A DNA stretch of 64,000 bases from Actinomycetota bacterium (GCA_016201065.1 JACQDL010000005.1:51980-115979), one strand, 5' to 3'. Positions 29,294 to 38,933 are shown, numbered from the stretch's first letter. Notes: generated from the sequence alone by a model not told the origin. Numbers and translations are program-made.

Positions 29294-30660
29294 TCATCCC
29301 CCTCGACGTCGCGACCCGCACCGGACCCACCCGCATCGGCCGGCCCGTACGGAAGTTCCTCGGCCACCAGCCCGCTCGGGGTGGCGACCGACTGCGGTGC
29401 GGCCGGGTCCAGACCGAACAGCTCGCGCAACGCCTTCGCGTACACGTCTCCGCCGGGCCCGCCGGCGAGCTGCTTGACCCTGACCGTCGGCGTGTGCAGG
29501 AGCGTGTTCACCGCCCGCCGGACCGATCTCGCCAGCTCCGCGCGGACCACCAGATCCAGGCCGGGCAGCCGCTGGTTCAGCCGGATCAGCTCGGCGTCCA
29601 CGACCTCGGCGGCCCGGCTGCGCAGCGCGGCCACCGTCGGCGCGACCTGCCAGGCCCGCTGCGCGGCGAGGTAGTCCGCGACCTCGGTGGCGACGATCTG
29701 CTGGGCGGCGGCCACGTCGCCGGCACGGGTCGAGCCGTTGAGGCGCTCACCCAGCACGGCGAGGTCGACGTAGGCGACCCCGGGCAGGTCGGCGATCGAG
29801 GCGTCGGCGTCGCGGGGCAGGGCGAGGTCGAGGACCACCAGCGGCCGGTCCGGCCGGCTGGCCACGGCCCCCCGGACCAGCTCCTGATCGAGCAGCACCG
29901 AGGTCGACCCGGTGCAGGCGACCACCACGTCGGCCTCGGCGACCAGCCGGGGAAGGTCGCCGAGACCGGCCGCCGTCCCGTCCACCGCCGCGGCCAGCCG
30001 GCGGGCGCCATCCGGACTCCGGTTGGCCACCACCACCCGGCCCACGCCGGAGCGGTGCAGGGTCGTCGCGGCCAGCGCCCCCATCGCCCCGGCACCGATG
30101 ACGAGCGCGGAGCATCCCGGCAGCGGGCCGATGGCCTGCTCCGCCTCGGCCAGCGAGACCGACACCAGTGACGCGCCGGCCCGGTCGAGACCGGTGTCCG
30201 TCCGCACCCGCTTGCCGACCCGCAGCGCCCACTGGATCGCCTCGTGCAGGCTGCGCCCCACCGCGTCGGCCTCGACCGCGAGCTGGTAGCCGGTCCGGAG
30301 CTGGCCGAGGATCTGTGCCTCGCCGAGCACCATCGAGTCCAGACCGGCCGCCACCGCGAACAGGTGCTCCACGGCGGCGTCCTCGTACCGCACGTACAGG
30401 TGGTCGGCGAGCGCGGCGATCTCCACCCCGGCCTGCCGGGCGAGCACCGCCGACACATCGGCGACGCCGCCGTGGAACCGGTCCACATCGGCGTACACCT
30501 CGACCCGGTTGCAGGTCGACAGCATCATCGCCGCGCCGACATGCTCGCCGCCGATCAGGTCATGCAGGGCCTTGGTCAGCTCCTCGGTGCCGACCACCGC
30601 GCGTTCGAGCAGCGGAATCGGCGCGGTGCGGTGGGACAACCCCACCACCAGCAGCGTCAT
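29290..30660 (-). CDS. hemA: Glutamyl-tRNA reductase
   Basis: 456 residues. The active-site Cys is in [13 protein letters not shown], the second signature is [13 protein letters not shown], and the NADPH site is [14 protein letters not shown]-terminal dimerisation domain and a Gly/Asp-rich tail complete the protein. It reduces Glu-tRNA to glutamate-1-semialdehyde, the committed step. The start overlaps the rex stop by 4 bp, so rex-hemA-hemC-hemD is one translationally coupled unit. Confidence 0.96.
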   Translation of the reverse strand: MTLLVVGLSHRTAPIPLLERAVVGTEELTKALHDLIGGEHVGAAMMLSTCNRVEVYADVDRFHGGVADVSAVLARQAGVEIAALADHLYVRYEDAAVEHLFAVAAGLDSMVLGEAQILGQLRTGYQLAVEADAVGRSLHEAIQWALRVGKRVRTDTGLDRAGASLVSVSLAEAEQAIGPLPGCSALVIGAGAMGALAATTLHRSGVGRVVVANRSPDGARRLAAAVDGTAAGLGDLPRLVAEADVVVACTGSTSVLLDQELVRGAVASRPDRPLVVLDLALPRDADASIADLPGVAYVDLAVLGERLNGSTRAGDVAAAQQIVATEVADYLAAQRAWQVAPTVAALRSRAAEVVDAELIRLNQRLPGLDLVVRAELARSVRRAVNTLLHTPTVRVKQLAGGPGGDVYAKALRELFGLDPAAPQSVATPSGLVAEELPYGPADAGGSGAGRDVEGDE

Positions 30661-31406
30661 CCGACCTCCTCCAGCCCGGCGGACTTACGTCGTTCGTGGA
30701 AGGACAGGATCTGTAGCTCGCCGGCCAGGTCCACCTTCCGGACATCGACGCCGTCGGGCACCGACAGCACGATCGGCGCGAAGTTCAGGATGCAGGTCAC
30801 CCCGGCGGCGATCAGCTGGTCGCAGACCTGCTGCCCGGCCTCTGCGGGCGTGGCGATCATGCCGATGGTCACCTTGGCGGTCCGGCACGACGCGGCCAGG
30901 ACGGACATGTCCTGCACCGCCAAGCCGTTGATCTTCTCACCGACCCGGGCCGAGTCGGCGTCGAAGAGGGCGGCGATCGTGAAACCCTGGCTGGCGAACC
31001 CGCCGTAGCCGGCCAGCGCTCGGCCGAGGTTGCCGACTCCGACCAGGACGACGTTGCGGTGCCGGGTCACCCCGAGCACCCGCGAGATCTCCTCGACCAG
31101 CAGGTGCACGTCGTACCCGACGCCCCGGGTGCCGTAGGAGCCGAGGAAGGACAGGTCCTTGCGCAGCTTGGCGGGGTTGACGCCGGCGGCCGCCGCCAGC
31201 TCGTCACTGGAGACCGTCGCGGCGCCCTGCCCGCCGAGCACGGTGACGACCCGCAGGTAGACGGCGAGCCGCGCCACGGTCGCCTCCGGGACCACGCGCC
31301 CCCGGTCGGCTCCCCGCCCGGCGGCACGCCCGTGTGCCGGCTCGCCCGGACCACCACCCTCGGGGTCGCCCGTGCTGCCGCGATCCGGGCCGCGCTGCTC
31401 GGTCAC
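30657..31406 (-). CDS. rex: Redox-sensing transcriptional repressor Rex
   Basis: 249 residues. N-terminal winged helix (VARLAVYLRVVTVL ... SSDELAAAAGVNPAKLRKDLSFLGSYGTRGVGY) and a Rossmann domain with VLVGVGNLGRALAGYGG for NAD(H). Rex binds DNA when NADH/NAD is low and lets go when NADH rises. GTG at 31406 chosen for the GAGGAGGATGG ribosome-binding site and because the longer frame upstream is not family-like. A Rex operator-like site lies 149 bp upstream, so it probably controls itself and the haem genes. Confidence 0.93.
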   Translation of the reverse strand: MTEQRGPDRGSTGDPEGGGPGEPAHGRAAGRGADRGRVVPEATVARLAVYLRVVTVLGGQGAATVSSDELAAAAGVNPAKLRKDLSFLGSYGTRGVGYDVHLLVEEISRVLGVTRHRNVVLVGVGNLGRALAGYGGFASQGFTIAALFDADSARVGEKINGLAVQDMSVLAASCRTAKVTIGMIATPAEAGQQVCDQLIAAGVTCILNFAPIVLSVPDGVDVRKVDLAGELQILSFHERRKSAGLEEVG

Positions 31407-31554
31407 CCATCCTCCTCGCCCGCTCAGGCTGCGGGTACCCGACCGGCACCGGCCGCAGCGGGCGGTAGCGTCGTACCTGGACATCAATCGACCCCGGCCG
31501 GAGAGCCGGTCCCACCTTGTGGTAGAGCGACGCCGCAGTGAATACCGTAACGGC

Positions 31555-31572
31555 TTGTGAAGACTTGCACAA
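31555..31572. promoter_or_regulatory. Rex operator (ROP site)
   Basis: An 18-bp inverted repeat: TTGTGAA, four-base spacer GACT, TGCACAA. The known actinobacterial Rex consensus is TTGTGAA-N4-TTCACAA, so there is a single mismatch. It lies in the ~200-bp gap between rex and the glutaredoxin-like gene, both on the minus strand, in the expected rex promoter region. Confidence 0.82.
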
Positions 31573-31608
31573 AGTCGGACGCGATCCCAACCGGACATCG
31601 CCCCGCGG

Positions 31609-31857
31609 CTACCGCGCGAGCGCCCGCCTCAGCCGGTGCTCATCGACGCGGAAGTGGCCGTGCTCGGCCCCGTCGACGAGCAGGACCGGGACGCGGTCAC
31701 CGTACGCCGCTCGAAGCAGCGGATCGGTGTCCACGTCGGTGACGGTCAGCGGCACGCCGAGTTCGGCGCACACGCGCTCCACCACGGCATGGGCGTCCTC
31801 GCACAGGTGACAGCGGACCCTGCTCATCAACGTGACGTCGTGCTCACCAGCGGTCAT
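31609..31857 (-). CDS. Glutaredoxin-like thioredoxin-fold protein
   Basis: 82 residues with a CHLC redox motif near the N-terminus (SRVRCHLCEDAHAVV) and VPVLLVDGAEHGHFRV with the cis-Pro position. It resembles the DUF836/glutaredoxin-like family often found next to rex in actinobacteria. Predicted cytoplasmic disulfide handling; partner unknown. It lies just upstream of the Rex operator and 12 bp after the end of the acyl-CoA ligase reading frame on the same strand. Confidence 0.8.
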   Translation of the reverse strand: MTAGEHDVTLMSRVRCHLCEDAHAVVERVCAELGVPLTVTDVDTDPLLRAAYGDRVPVLLVDGAEHGHFRVDEHRLRRALAR

Positions 31858-31869
31858 GGAGCGCAGATC

Positions 31870-33426
31870 CTACCGATCCACCTCGTGCGCCGCCGCCCCG
31901 AACGCGCGCAGCTCGACCTTGCGGACCTTGCCCGTCATCGAGCGCGGGAAGGTGGCGACGAAGGCCACCGACACGGGCAGCTTGAACCGGGCCAGCGACC
32001 GGGCGGCGTGGTCCAGGAGCTCGCGGGCCGTCACGCTGGCGCCCGGCTGGCGCACCACGAAGGCGGCGACCGCCTCCCCGGTGACCTCGTCGGGCACGCC
32101 GATCACGGCGCTCTCCTGCACGTCAGGGTGGGAGTCGAGGACGGCCTCGACCTCCGCCGGGTACACGTTGAACCCGCTGACCAGGATCATGTCGTGGCTG
32201 CGCGCCACCATGTGCAGGCCGCCGTCGTCGTCGAGGTAGCCGATGTCACCGGTGGCCCACCACCCCTCGGCGTCCGGCCCGTCCGAGGCGTCCGGCCAGT
32301 ACCCGTCGAACAGGTTCTCGCCGCGTACCACGATCTCACCGGGGTCGTCGTCCTCCACCGGGTCGCCCGCCGGGTCCAGCAGCCGCAGCTCCACGCCGGG
32401 CAACGGCCAGCCGACGCTGCCCGGGATCGGCCGCCCGCGCACAGCCGTGCTGGTCAGCACCGGCGCCGTCTCGGTCAGGCCGTACCCGTCGTAGATCGCG
32501 ACACCGAGCCGGGCCAGCGTCTGCTGCACCGGCGCCGGCAGGAGCGCCGCACCCGAGACCGCCATCCGGACCCGCGCCATGCCCCTGGCCAGCACCGCGG
32601 GGTCGGTCTGGGCCCAGGCGCCGTACATGGCGGGCGCACCGATCACGTTGGTGACACCCTCCCGGGCCATCGCCTCCAGCGCCAGGACCGGGTCGAACCG
32701 CTCCATCAGCAGCCCGGTCGCGCCGGTCCGGGCCATCAGCCCCAGCCCGGCGTTGAGCCCGTAGATGTGGAACAGCGGCAGCACCAGCAGGACGACGTCG
32801 CTGGGAATCATCGGCGGCGGCGAGATCCGGGCGCACTGGTCGATGTTGGCGAGCAGGGCTCGGTGGCTGAGCATCGCGCCCTTGGGCCGGCCACCGGTGC
32901 CGCTGGTGTAGATCAGCAGCGCCAGGTCCGGCCCGCCACGAATGCTGGCGACGGGGCCGTTCGCGGCGGCGAGCAGCTCCTCCAGCGCCAGCGCGCCCTC
33001 GGGTGCGATCCGCCCCGGAACCAGCAGGGTGACCCCGGGCAGCTCAGCCCGCGCGTCGATGATCGCGACGGTGGCGGACACCAGGACCCGTGCCCCGGAG
33101 TCCGCGATCACGTGCCGCAGCTCCGGCACGGTGTAGCCGCTGTTGGTGGGCACGGCGACCAGGCCGGCACGCAGTGCGCCGAAGTAGCAGACCGCGAAAT
33201 CTGGCGTGTTGCCCAGCTGCAGCACGACCCGGTCGCCTTCGGCCAGGCCGAGCCCGCGCAACGCGGCGGCGGCGCGGTCGACCTGCGCGTCGAGCCCGGC
33301 CCAGGTCAGCCGGTGACCGGCGAAGACAAGGGCAGGACGGTCGCCGACCCGCTCAGCCGAGCGTCGCACCAAGTCGGCGACGTTGTCGGCACCACGCCGC
33401 ACGTCGGTCCCCTCGTGCTCGACCAC
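31870..33426 (-). CDS. AMP-dependent acyl-CoA ligase/synthetase
   Basis: 518 residues of the ANL superfamily. Motifs: adenylation loop YTSGTGGRPKGAMLSH, YGLTETAP, TGDIGYLDDDG, and the C-terminal catalytic Lys in SMTGKVRKVEL. It would activate a carboxylic acid as acyl-AMP and transfer it to CoA; chain length cannot be told. The GTG at 33426 (VVEHEGTDVRRGADN) is the likely start; the frame continues 44 codons upstream with non-family sequence. Ribosome-binding site is weak, so the start is uncertain. Confidence 0.85.
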   Translation of the reverse strand: MVEHEGTDVRRGADNVADLVRRSAERVGDRPALVFAGHRLTWAGLDAQVDRAAAALRGLGLAEGDRVVLQLGNTPDFAVCYFGALRAGLVAVPTNSGYTVPELRHVIADSGARVLVSATVAIIDARAELPGVTLLVPGRIAPEGALALEELLAAANGPVASIRGGPDLALLIYTSGTGGRPKGAMLSHRALLANIDQCARISPPPMIPSDVVLLVLPLFHIYGLNAGLGLMARTGATGLLMERFDPVLALEAMAREGVTNVIGAPAMYGAWAQTDPAVLARGMARVRMAVSGAALLPAPVQQTLARLGVAIYDGYGLTETAPVLTSTAVRGRPIPGSVGWPLPGVELRLLDPAGDPVEDDDPGEIVVRGENLFDGYWPDASDGPDAEGWWATGDIGYLDDDGGLHMVARSHDMILVSGFNVYPAEVEAVLDSHPDVQESAVIGVPDEVTGEAVAAFVVRQPGASVTARELLDHAARSLARFKLPVSVAFVATFPRSMTGKVRKVELRAFGAAAHEVDR

Positions 33427-33737
33427 CGTCGCAGTGTGGCACAACCGGGCACCGTGCGCCGGGACGGAACCGACCAGAACGGCGCGGCGCGGCCGCGCCA
33501 CCCGGTGCAGGACCGGCTCGCGCCCGGCTGCGGTGCACCGGGGTCCGGTTTTCCGCACCGAACTTGACAGACTTCCGTACAGTGCGCCACGGAGCGTATT
33601 AGCTTCGTAACACTATGGAGTGGGCGTGCAGCCGCAGCCGGGACACCGGCTGGAGCGCCGCCCGCCTCGTGTCCTCGCGGCACGAAGCATGACGCGGCAC
33701 GAGGCATGACGTTGTCACGAGCAGATCTGGGGACTGG
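33427..33737. promoter_or_regulatory. Intergenic region between the acyl-CoA ligase and bldN
   Basis: About 310 bp without a gene. It holds a TTGACA hexamer at 33564-33569 but no -10 at the right distance that I can defend. It also holds a pair of 17-bp tandem repeats (listed separately). The divergent genes on either side must both have promoters here. Confidence 0.5.
33677..33710 (+). repeat. Two 17-bp tandem repeats upstream of bldN
   Basis: GCGGCACGAAGCATGAC at 33677-33693 is followed directly by GCGGCACGAGGCATGAC at 33694-33710, one mismatch. They end 27 bp before the bldN start codon, a position suited to an operator or a leader-RNA element. Confidence 0.7.
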
Positions 33738-34637
33738 ATGAGCGCGTACGGCGCAGGGCACCCCGTCGGCGTGAGCGTGCGCGCCCACGGGCGGGCCGTC
33801 GACACCATCTGGATGCGGCCCTGGACCATCATCCGACTGTTCAGCCAGGCCCGGCGTTCCGACACGCGTGGACCGCTCGTGGTCGCGGCGCAACCCGCGC
33901 CGCAGCAGGCTCACCCGTTACCCCATCCGCCACGACCCGCCGACGATCTGACCGCCCACCAGCCGACGTATCCGGCGGCCCGCGAGGGCGGCACGGGACG
34001 GAGCACGGGGCTGCGGACCGCGCCATACCCCGCGCCGCGGCCGGCCGAAGGTGACACCGATCACTGGACCGACCCGCCCGAGCCCGCCGAGCCGGGGTCG
34101 AGCTGGCACCTGGTGGAGCGCGCCCAGCAGGGCGACGCCGAAGCGTTCGGGCACCTCTATGACCGCTACGTGGACCTTGTGCACCGCTACATCTACTACC
34201 GGGTCGCCGACCGCGGCACCGCCGAGGACTTCACCAGCGAGACCTTCCTCCGAGCCTGGCGGCGGATCGGTTCGGTGACCAACCAGGGCCGCGACATCGG
34301 AGCCTGGCTCGTCACGATCGCCCGCAACATCGTGCTCGACCACGTGAAGTCCAGCCGGTACAAGCTCGAGGTCAGCACCGCCGACATGCTCGACGCGGAC
34401 ACCGCGGAGGACGGGCCGGAGGGCCTCGTGCTCGACCGCATCACCCACGCCGAGCTCCTCAAGTGCGTCAAGAAACTCAACCCTGAGCAGCAGGAATGCG
34501 TCGTGCTGCGGTTCCTGGAAGGGCTGTCGGTCGCCGAGACCGCGGCCGTGATGGGCAAGAACGAGGGAGCCATCAAGGCGCTCCAACACCGGGCCGTACG
34601 CCGCCTGGCCACGTTGCTGCCGGCCGGCCTGCGGTGA
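33738..34637 (+). CDS. bldN: ECF sigma factor of the BldN type
   Basis: 299 residues. An N-terminal extension of ~120 Pro/Arg/Ala-rich residues precedes sigma region 2 (AQQGDAEAFGHLYDRYVDLVHRYIYYRV, TSETFLRAWRRIG) and region 4 (LNPEQQECVVLRFLEGLSVAETAAVMGKNEGAIKALQHRAV). The core matches Streptomyces BldN closely; that protein is made as a proprotein with a similar extension that is removed. BldN controls aerial hyphae genes. The downstream gene resembles its anti-sigma factor RsbN, supporting the assignment. ATG at 33738 after a GGGGACTGG ribosome-binding site. Confidence 0.9.
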   Translation: MSAYGAGHPVGVSVRAHGRAVDTIWMRPWTIIRLFSQARRSDTRGPLVVAAQPAPQQAHPLPHPPRPADDLTAHQPTYPAAREGGTGRSTGLRTAPYPAPRPAEGDTDHWTDPPEPAEPGSSWHLVERAQQGDAEAFGHLYDRYVDLVHRYIYYRVADRGTAEDFTSETFLRAWRRIGSVTNQGRDIGAWLVTIARNIVLDHVKSSRYKLEVSTADMLDADTAEDGPEGLVLDRITHAELLKCVKKLNPEQQECVVLRFLEGLSVAETAAVMGKNEGAIKALQHRAVRRLATLLPAGLR

Positions 34638-34728
34638 CCGCTGCCGTAACCGACTGGGGGTTCCGGTCGTTGACCGACGTGACCGATGCGGCCACCGCCG
34701 CGTACGTCGCCGTCTCCTGGAGCATCTG

Positions 34729-35958
34729 ATGGTGGGGTCGACCGCATCCCGACGGGCCGAGAGATTCGCCCGCTTGGTCGACCTCGACGCGGACCATCCT
34801 GGATCGCTGGTCGCGCGTCGCCCGACGCGCGACCAGCGGACCAAACAGATGCTCAGCGTCGCCAGAGCGCTCCGGGAGACCCGGACCACCGCCGGACCCG
34901 ACCCCGACTTCCGGGTCACGCTGCGCCGCCGGGTCGTGGCGGTGGCGAGCGTGCACGCACCGGACCCGGTCGGCCGGGTCCGCGGCGGGCGACCGGCCCG
35001 TCCTCCCCAGACCCGCGCGCCGCTGGCTCCTGCCCCGCTGACCCCTTCCCCGCTGACCGCTGCCCCACTGACCCGGTCCCGTCGCGCCGGCCGGATCGAC
35101 CGACGGTGGCAGCATCCACGGCTGGCGTTCCTCGCCGGCGGGCTGGCGGCCCTGATTCTCGTCGCCGGCGTCGCCCTGCTGGCGAGCCGGCAGGCGGTAC
35201 CGGGCGACACGCTGTACCCGATCAAGCGCGGTGGCGAAGGGCTGGAGCTGGCACTCGTGTCCGACCCGCAACGGCGGGGCATGCAACAGCTGACCTTCGC
35301 CGAGCGCCGGCTGACCGAGGTGCACGAGCTGGTGCGCCGGAACGGCGTACCAGCACCGGTCGCGCCGATCGACCCACCCGGGTCCATCACCGGCGCGGTG
35401 CTCGCGATCCAGGCCCTGCAGGACATGGATGTCGAGACGGCCGAGGGTACGGCGCTCATCACCGGGTACGCGGTGCGGCAGGCGAGCGGGCAGTCGCTCG
35501 GCGCTCTCGCGGACTGGACCACCGCTCAACGTGGCCGGGTGGCGACGATGTCCGCTCAGGTCGGTGGCGTCCTGTCGAACCGGGCAGCCCAGTCGACGGC
35601 CCTGCTCGACCGGATCCAGGGCCGGTTGACCGCACTCCATGCGAACCTCACCTGCGGATGCCTGTCGGCGACCGGGAGCGACGACCTGGGCCCGCTGCCC
35701 TGCTCCCGGTGCGTGCCCGGCGGCAGCGCGCCCCGCGGTCCGGCCGGCGGCGATCCGACCGGCGACTCGGCCGAACCGACCGCGCCGACGGGCTCACCGG
35801 ACCCGTCACTGTCGGGGCGCCCCACCGACCGGACCGGCGGCCCGGACGAACGGCCGACCAGCACGGCACCGCCGGCCACGCCCGCGCTGCCGCCACTGCC
35901 GAGCATGCCGGATACCGGGTTGCCGCCGGTCCTGCCGACGGTCATGCTGCCCACCTGA
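34729..35958 (+). CDS. rsbN: Membrane anti-sigma factor, RsbN-like (DUF5667 type)
   Basis: 409 residues. A cytoplasmic N-terminal part (ERFARLVDLD ... TKQMLSVARALRET), a Pro/Thr/Ala linker, one membrane helix (LAFLAGGLAALILVAGVALLAS) and an external helical domain (PGDTLYPIKRGGEGLELAL, FAERRLTEVHEL) typical of DUF5667 proteins. The C-terminus is Pro/Ser/Thr rich. In Streptomyces RsbN is encoded right after bldN and sequesters BldN at the membrane; here it starts 91 bp downstream. Function inferred from synteny and topology. Confidence 0.82.
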   Translation: MVGSTASRRAERFARLVDLDADHPGSLVARRPTRDQRTKQMLSVARALRETRTTAGPDPDFRVTLRRRVVAVASVHAPDPVGRVRGGRPARPPQTRAPLAPAPLTPSPLTAAPLTRSRRAGRIDRRWQHPRLAFLAGGLAALILVAGVALLASRQAVPGDTLYPIKRGGEGLELALVSDPQRRGMQQLTFAERRLTEVHELVRRNGVPAPVAPIDPPGSITGAVLAIQALQDMDVETAEGTALITGYAVRQASGQSLGALADWTTAQRGRVATMSAQVGGVLSNRAAQSTALLDRIQGRLTALHANLTCGCLSATGSDDLGPLPCSRCVPGGSAPRGPAGGDPTGDSAEPTAPTGSPDPSLSGRPTDRTGGPDERPTSTAPPATPALPPLPSMPDTGLPPVLPTVMLPT

Positions 35959-36031
35959 GGCTCCGAGCGTGCCGGGCAGCCGCCCGGTAGGCTCGGACCC
36001 GATCACGGCCGACGACCGAGGAGGGCGTCGA

Positions 36032-36937
36032 GTGCCCCGACTGCCGTGGCCCAGCTCCCGTGGCGGCCGACCGGACCGGGTGGGGATCAAGGAAGCGGAC
36101 GGGCGGGCCACCCGAGAGGGCACGGCCACCGTGTTCCTCGATGCCGCATCCCTCGACGGCGCGTTCTTCGATCTCGACAACACGATGATGAAGGGCGCCT
36201 CGATCTTCTACTTCGCCAAGGGTCTGGCCAGTCGCGGCTTCTTCACCTGGCGTGACCTGGTGGCCTTCGCCTGGCGGCAGGTGTGGTTCCGGGTCGCGGG
36301 CCGGGAGTCACATGGCAGCATGCACACCGCCCGCGAGGTGGGGCTGGGCTTCGTCGCCGGCAAGCGGGTCGATGAGATCGTCACCCTCGGTGAGGCGATC
36401 TACGACGAGCTGATGGCCGAGCGGATCTGGTCCGGCACCCGGGAGCTGGCCGACCGCCACCGGCAAGCCGGGCAACCGGTCTGGCTGGTCACCGCGACAC
36501 CGATCGAGCTGGCCTCGGTCGTCGCGCGCCGGCTCGGGCTCACCGGCGCCCTCGGTACGCGGTCGGAGATCCGCAACGGTGTGTACACCGGGCGGCTGGT
36601 CGGCGAGATGCTGCACGGCCCGGCGAAGGTCGATGCGGTGCGGGCGCTGGCGGCCGAGGAGGGGCTGGACCTCGCCCGATGCGCCGCGTACAGCGACTCG
36701 GCCAACGACCTGCCGCTGCTCAGCGCCGTCGGGTATCCGGTGGCGATCAACCCCGACCCGGTCCTGCGTGCGGCGGCGCGGGAACGGGGCTGGAAGGTCC
36801 GTGACTTCCGGACCGGTCGCCGGGTGGCACGGGTCGGGGTGCCCAGCGTCCTCGGTGCCTGCGCGATCGCGGGAGTGGTGGTCGGCGCGGCAGTGGCCCA
36901 CCGCCGGCGCGGAAGCCGGCGAGCCATCAGACCTTGA
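36032..36937 (+). CDS. HAD-IB family phosphatase
   Basis: 301 residues. HAD motif I FFDLDNTMMKG, motif II in WLVTATP, motif III/IV in CAAYSDSANDLPLL. It resembles SerB-like phosphoserine phosphatases, but the substrate is unknown. A hydrophobic C-terminal segment (VPSVLGACAIAGVVVGAAVA) suggests membrane attachment. GTG at 36032 chosen for the GAGGAGGG ribosome-binding site. A similar phosphatase follows bldN-rsbN in Streptomyces. Its end overlaps the convergent transporter by 11 bp. Confidence 0.85.
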   Translation: MPRLPWPSSRGGRPDRVGIKEADGRATREGTATVFLDAASLDGAFFDLDNTMMKGASIFYFAKGLASRGFFTWRDLVAFAWRQVWFRVAGRESHGSMHTAREVGLGFVAGKRVDEIVTLGEAIYDELMAERIWSGTRELADRHRQAGQPVWLVTATPIELASVVARRLGLTGALGTRSEIRNGVYTGRLVGEMLHGPAKVDAVRALAAEEGLDLARCAAYSDSANDLPLLSAVGYPVAINPDPVLRAAARERGWKVRDFRTGRRVARVGVPSVLGACAIAGVVVGAAVAHRRRGSRRAIRP

Positions 36938-38153
36938 CCGGCTCCTCTGCCTGCCGGCTGACCGTCTCCGGGGCCGCCATCACGACACCGAGCGGGAGCA
37001 CCGTGACCAGCGCCGCCACCGCGAACGCCGCCGGATAGCCGTAGCCGTCGGCCAACCACCCGGCGGCCAGCGGCCCGAGCACGGCCCCGACGTCGCCGGC
37101 CATCTGGTACGTCGCGACCACGGTGCCGCCACGACCGCCGACCACATCCCCGACGATCGCGCCGGGCGCCACCGCCAGCGCCGCCCCCGATCCGCCGAGC
37201 ACCACCATTGCCACCAGGAGGCCGGCCAACGTCGAGGTCACGGCCAACAGCGCCAGACCACACCCGCCCGCGACCAGCCCGGCGACCAGCACCGGCCGCC
37301 GCCCCCGGGTGTCGGCGTACCGACCCACCGGCAACAGCAGCAGCCCGCTGACCGCGCTGGCCACGAAGAAGCCGGTGTACGTCCAGCCGGGACGCAGATG
37401 CAGCGCTTCGACCACGAACAGCGGAACGATCGCGGTGCGCACCCCGACCACCGCCCACTGGCCGGCCAGAGTGCTGGCCAGCGCCGCGCGGTAGGCCCGG
37501 CTGCCCAACGCCTCGGGCAACCCCAGCACGCTTTCCCGCTGCCCGTCGGGCCGGTCGCCCAGCTCGCTGGAGCGCAACGCCACCAACCCGACCCCGCCGG
37601 CCACGACAAGGGTGCCGGCGTAGACGAAGAACGGCGCCCGCAACGAGAAGGCGGTGACCGCGCCGAGCACCGGCCCGGCGATCGAGCCGAGCAGGAAGCC
37701 GCCCGCGTAGACGCCCTGCGCCCGCCCCCGCTGCGGACCCGGAGTGACCCGGATCAGCAGGCTCGCCGAGCTCACCGTGAACAGGATGGAGCCGACACCA
37801 CCAACGCCGCGCAGCACCAGCAGCTGCCAGTAGCTGCCCGCGAGCCCGGCCAGCGCGCTGGACACCGCGACCACACCGATGCCGGTGGCCAGCATCAACC
37901 GCTCGCCGTACCGGTTGACCAGGCGTCCGGCGAACGGAGCCGTGCCGAGCCGGGCCAGCGCAAAGGCGCTGATCACCGCGCTTGCCGCCGCCTTGGAAAC
38001 CCCGAACTGCCGGGCGAAGAGCGGGATCGCGGGCGCGACGATGCCGAACCCGAGGGCGACGAAGAAGGCCACCCCGACCAGGACCGTGACCTCACGGGGC
38101 AGGGTGGACAGCGGTCCTCGGCGCGGTGTCGACATCGTGACACCATCATCCAT
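36927..38153 (-). CDS. Major facilitator superfamily transporter
   Basis: 408 residues, about 12 membrane helices. Helix 1 begins VTVLVGVAFFVALGFGIVAPAIP; motif A is present in the 2-3 loop (LARLGTAPFAGRLVNRYGERL) and again at the middle (RYADTRGRRP). It resembles drug/proton antiporters, but the substrate cannot be deduced. ATG at 38153 (MDDGVTMSTPRRG) or the internal ATG six codons later. Confidence 0.85.
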   Translation of the reverse strand: MDDGVTMSTPRRGPLSTLPREVTVLVGVAFFVALGFGIVAPAIPLFARQFGVSKAAASAVISAFALARLGTAPFAGRLVNRYGERLMLATGIGVVAVSSALAGLAGSYWQLLVLRGVGGVGSILFTVSSASLLIRVTPGPQRGRAQGVYAGGFLLGSIAGPVLGAVTAFSLRAPFFVYAGTLVVAGGVGLVALRSSELGDRPDGQRESVLGLPEALGSRAYRAALASTLAGQWAVVGVRTAIVPLFVVEALHLRPGWTYTGFFVASAVSGLLLLPVGRYADTRGRRPVLVAGLVAGGCGLALLAVTSTLAGLLVAMVVLGGSGAALAVAPGAIVGDVVGGRGGTVVATYQMAGDVGAVLGPLAAGWLADGYGYPAAFAVAALVTVLPLGVVMAAPETVSRQAEEPVKV

Positions 38154-38210
38154 AACGGTGATGTCGACCGCGCCGCCGGGGTCGACCGGCCGGGCGCCGG
38201 TGGCGCCCTC

Positions 38211-38933
38211 TCACGGCTCGACGCCGCGCATCGCCCACCCGTTGGCCAGCAACGCCGCCCCCGCGGCGGCGAGGGGAACGATCCCCGCCGGGCTGCCGGT
38301 GACGAGCGCCACGCCCGCGCCCGCCACCGCGCCGAGCCCGGCCAGCCGCACCCCCCAGAACCACCAGGGCCGGCCGCGCATCGGCGGCGTCCCGGTCGGG
38401 AGGATGAAGGAGTCGTCGAGCCTGACCCGAACGTCGGCCCGCGCCCGGAGGAACACCCGGGCCGGTCGGCGCTGGCGGAGCGGGCCGATCGGCACCAGCC
38501 GGACGCCTCCCGGAAGCTCCACCGTGACCCGCCTGCGCGACGACGGGTCCCCGTGCACGAGCACGGCGGTCGGGCTGGGTGTCGCATCGAGGGCGGGGTG
38601 CCAGGCGATCCGCTGCCAGCGGGTCCGGGCCCCGGGTCGCTGCGGCTCCGCGAGGGCGAGCCACACGGTGGTTCCCAGCGGCAGGCTGTCGGGGACCTCC
38701 CCGGACAGCACCCGTGCCACCATCGGACGGCCGGACCGGCGCGCCGAGCGCCAGAAGAGCACGCCACGGCGGACCCACCCGGCGATCAGCACGGCGGTCA
38801 CCAGGCCGGCGAGCGCGATCGGCGCGACGGGGGAACCCACCGCCGCCAGGTCGACCGCGATGACCGCGAAGCCGGCCAGCAGTGCCCCCACACCGAACAA
38901 CGCCACCCGCAGCGCCGGGCGCTGCCCCGTCAT
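38211..38933 (-). CDS. Hypothetical membrane protein with four helices
   Basis: 240 residues. Two N-terminal helices (VALFGVGALLAGFAVIAVDL, IALAGLVTAVLIAGWV), a soluble central part (PRVFLRARADVRVRLDDS-like beta region) and two C-terminal helices. The ATG at 38933 overlaps the stop of the M48 peptidase gene (ATGA), so it is the second gene of a two-gene operon and may act with that protease. No family recognised. Confidence 0.7.
   Translation of the reverse strand: MTGQRPALRVALFGVGALLAGFAVIAVDLAAVGSPVAPIALAGLVTAVLIAGWVRRGVLFWRSARRSGRPMVARVLSGEVPDSLPLGTTVWLALAEPQRPGARTRWQRIAWHPALDATPSPTAVLVHGDPSSRRRVTVELPGGVRLVPIGPLRQRRPARVFLRARADVRVRLDDSFILPTGTPPMRGRPWWFWGVRLAGLGAVAGAGVALVTGSPAGIVPLAAAGAALLANGWAMRGVEP

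Noticed and set aside
33564..33569. TTGACA as a -35 box for bldN
   Set aside because: No -10-like hexamer at 16-19 bp spacing; ECF or BldD-type control is equally likely.
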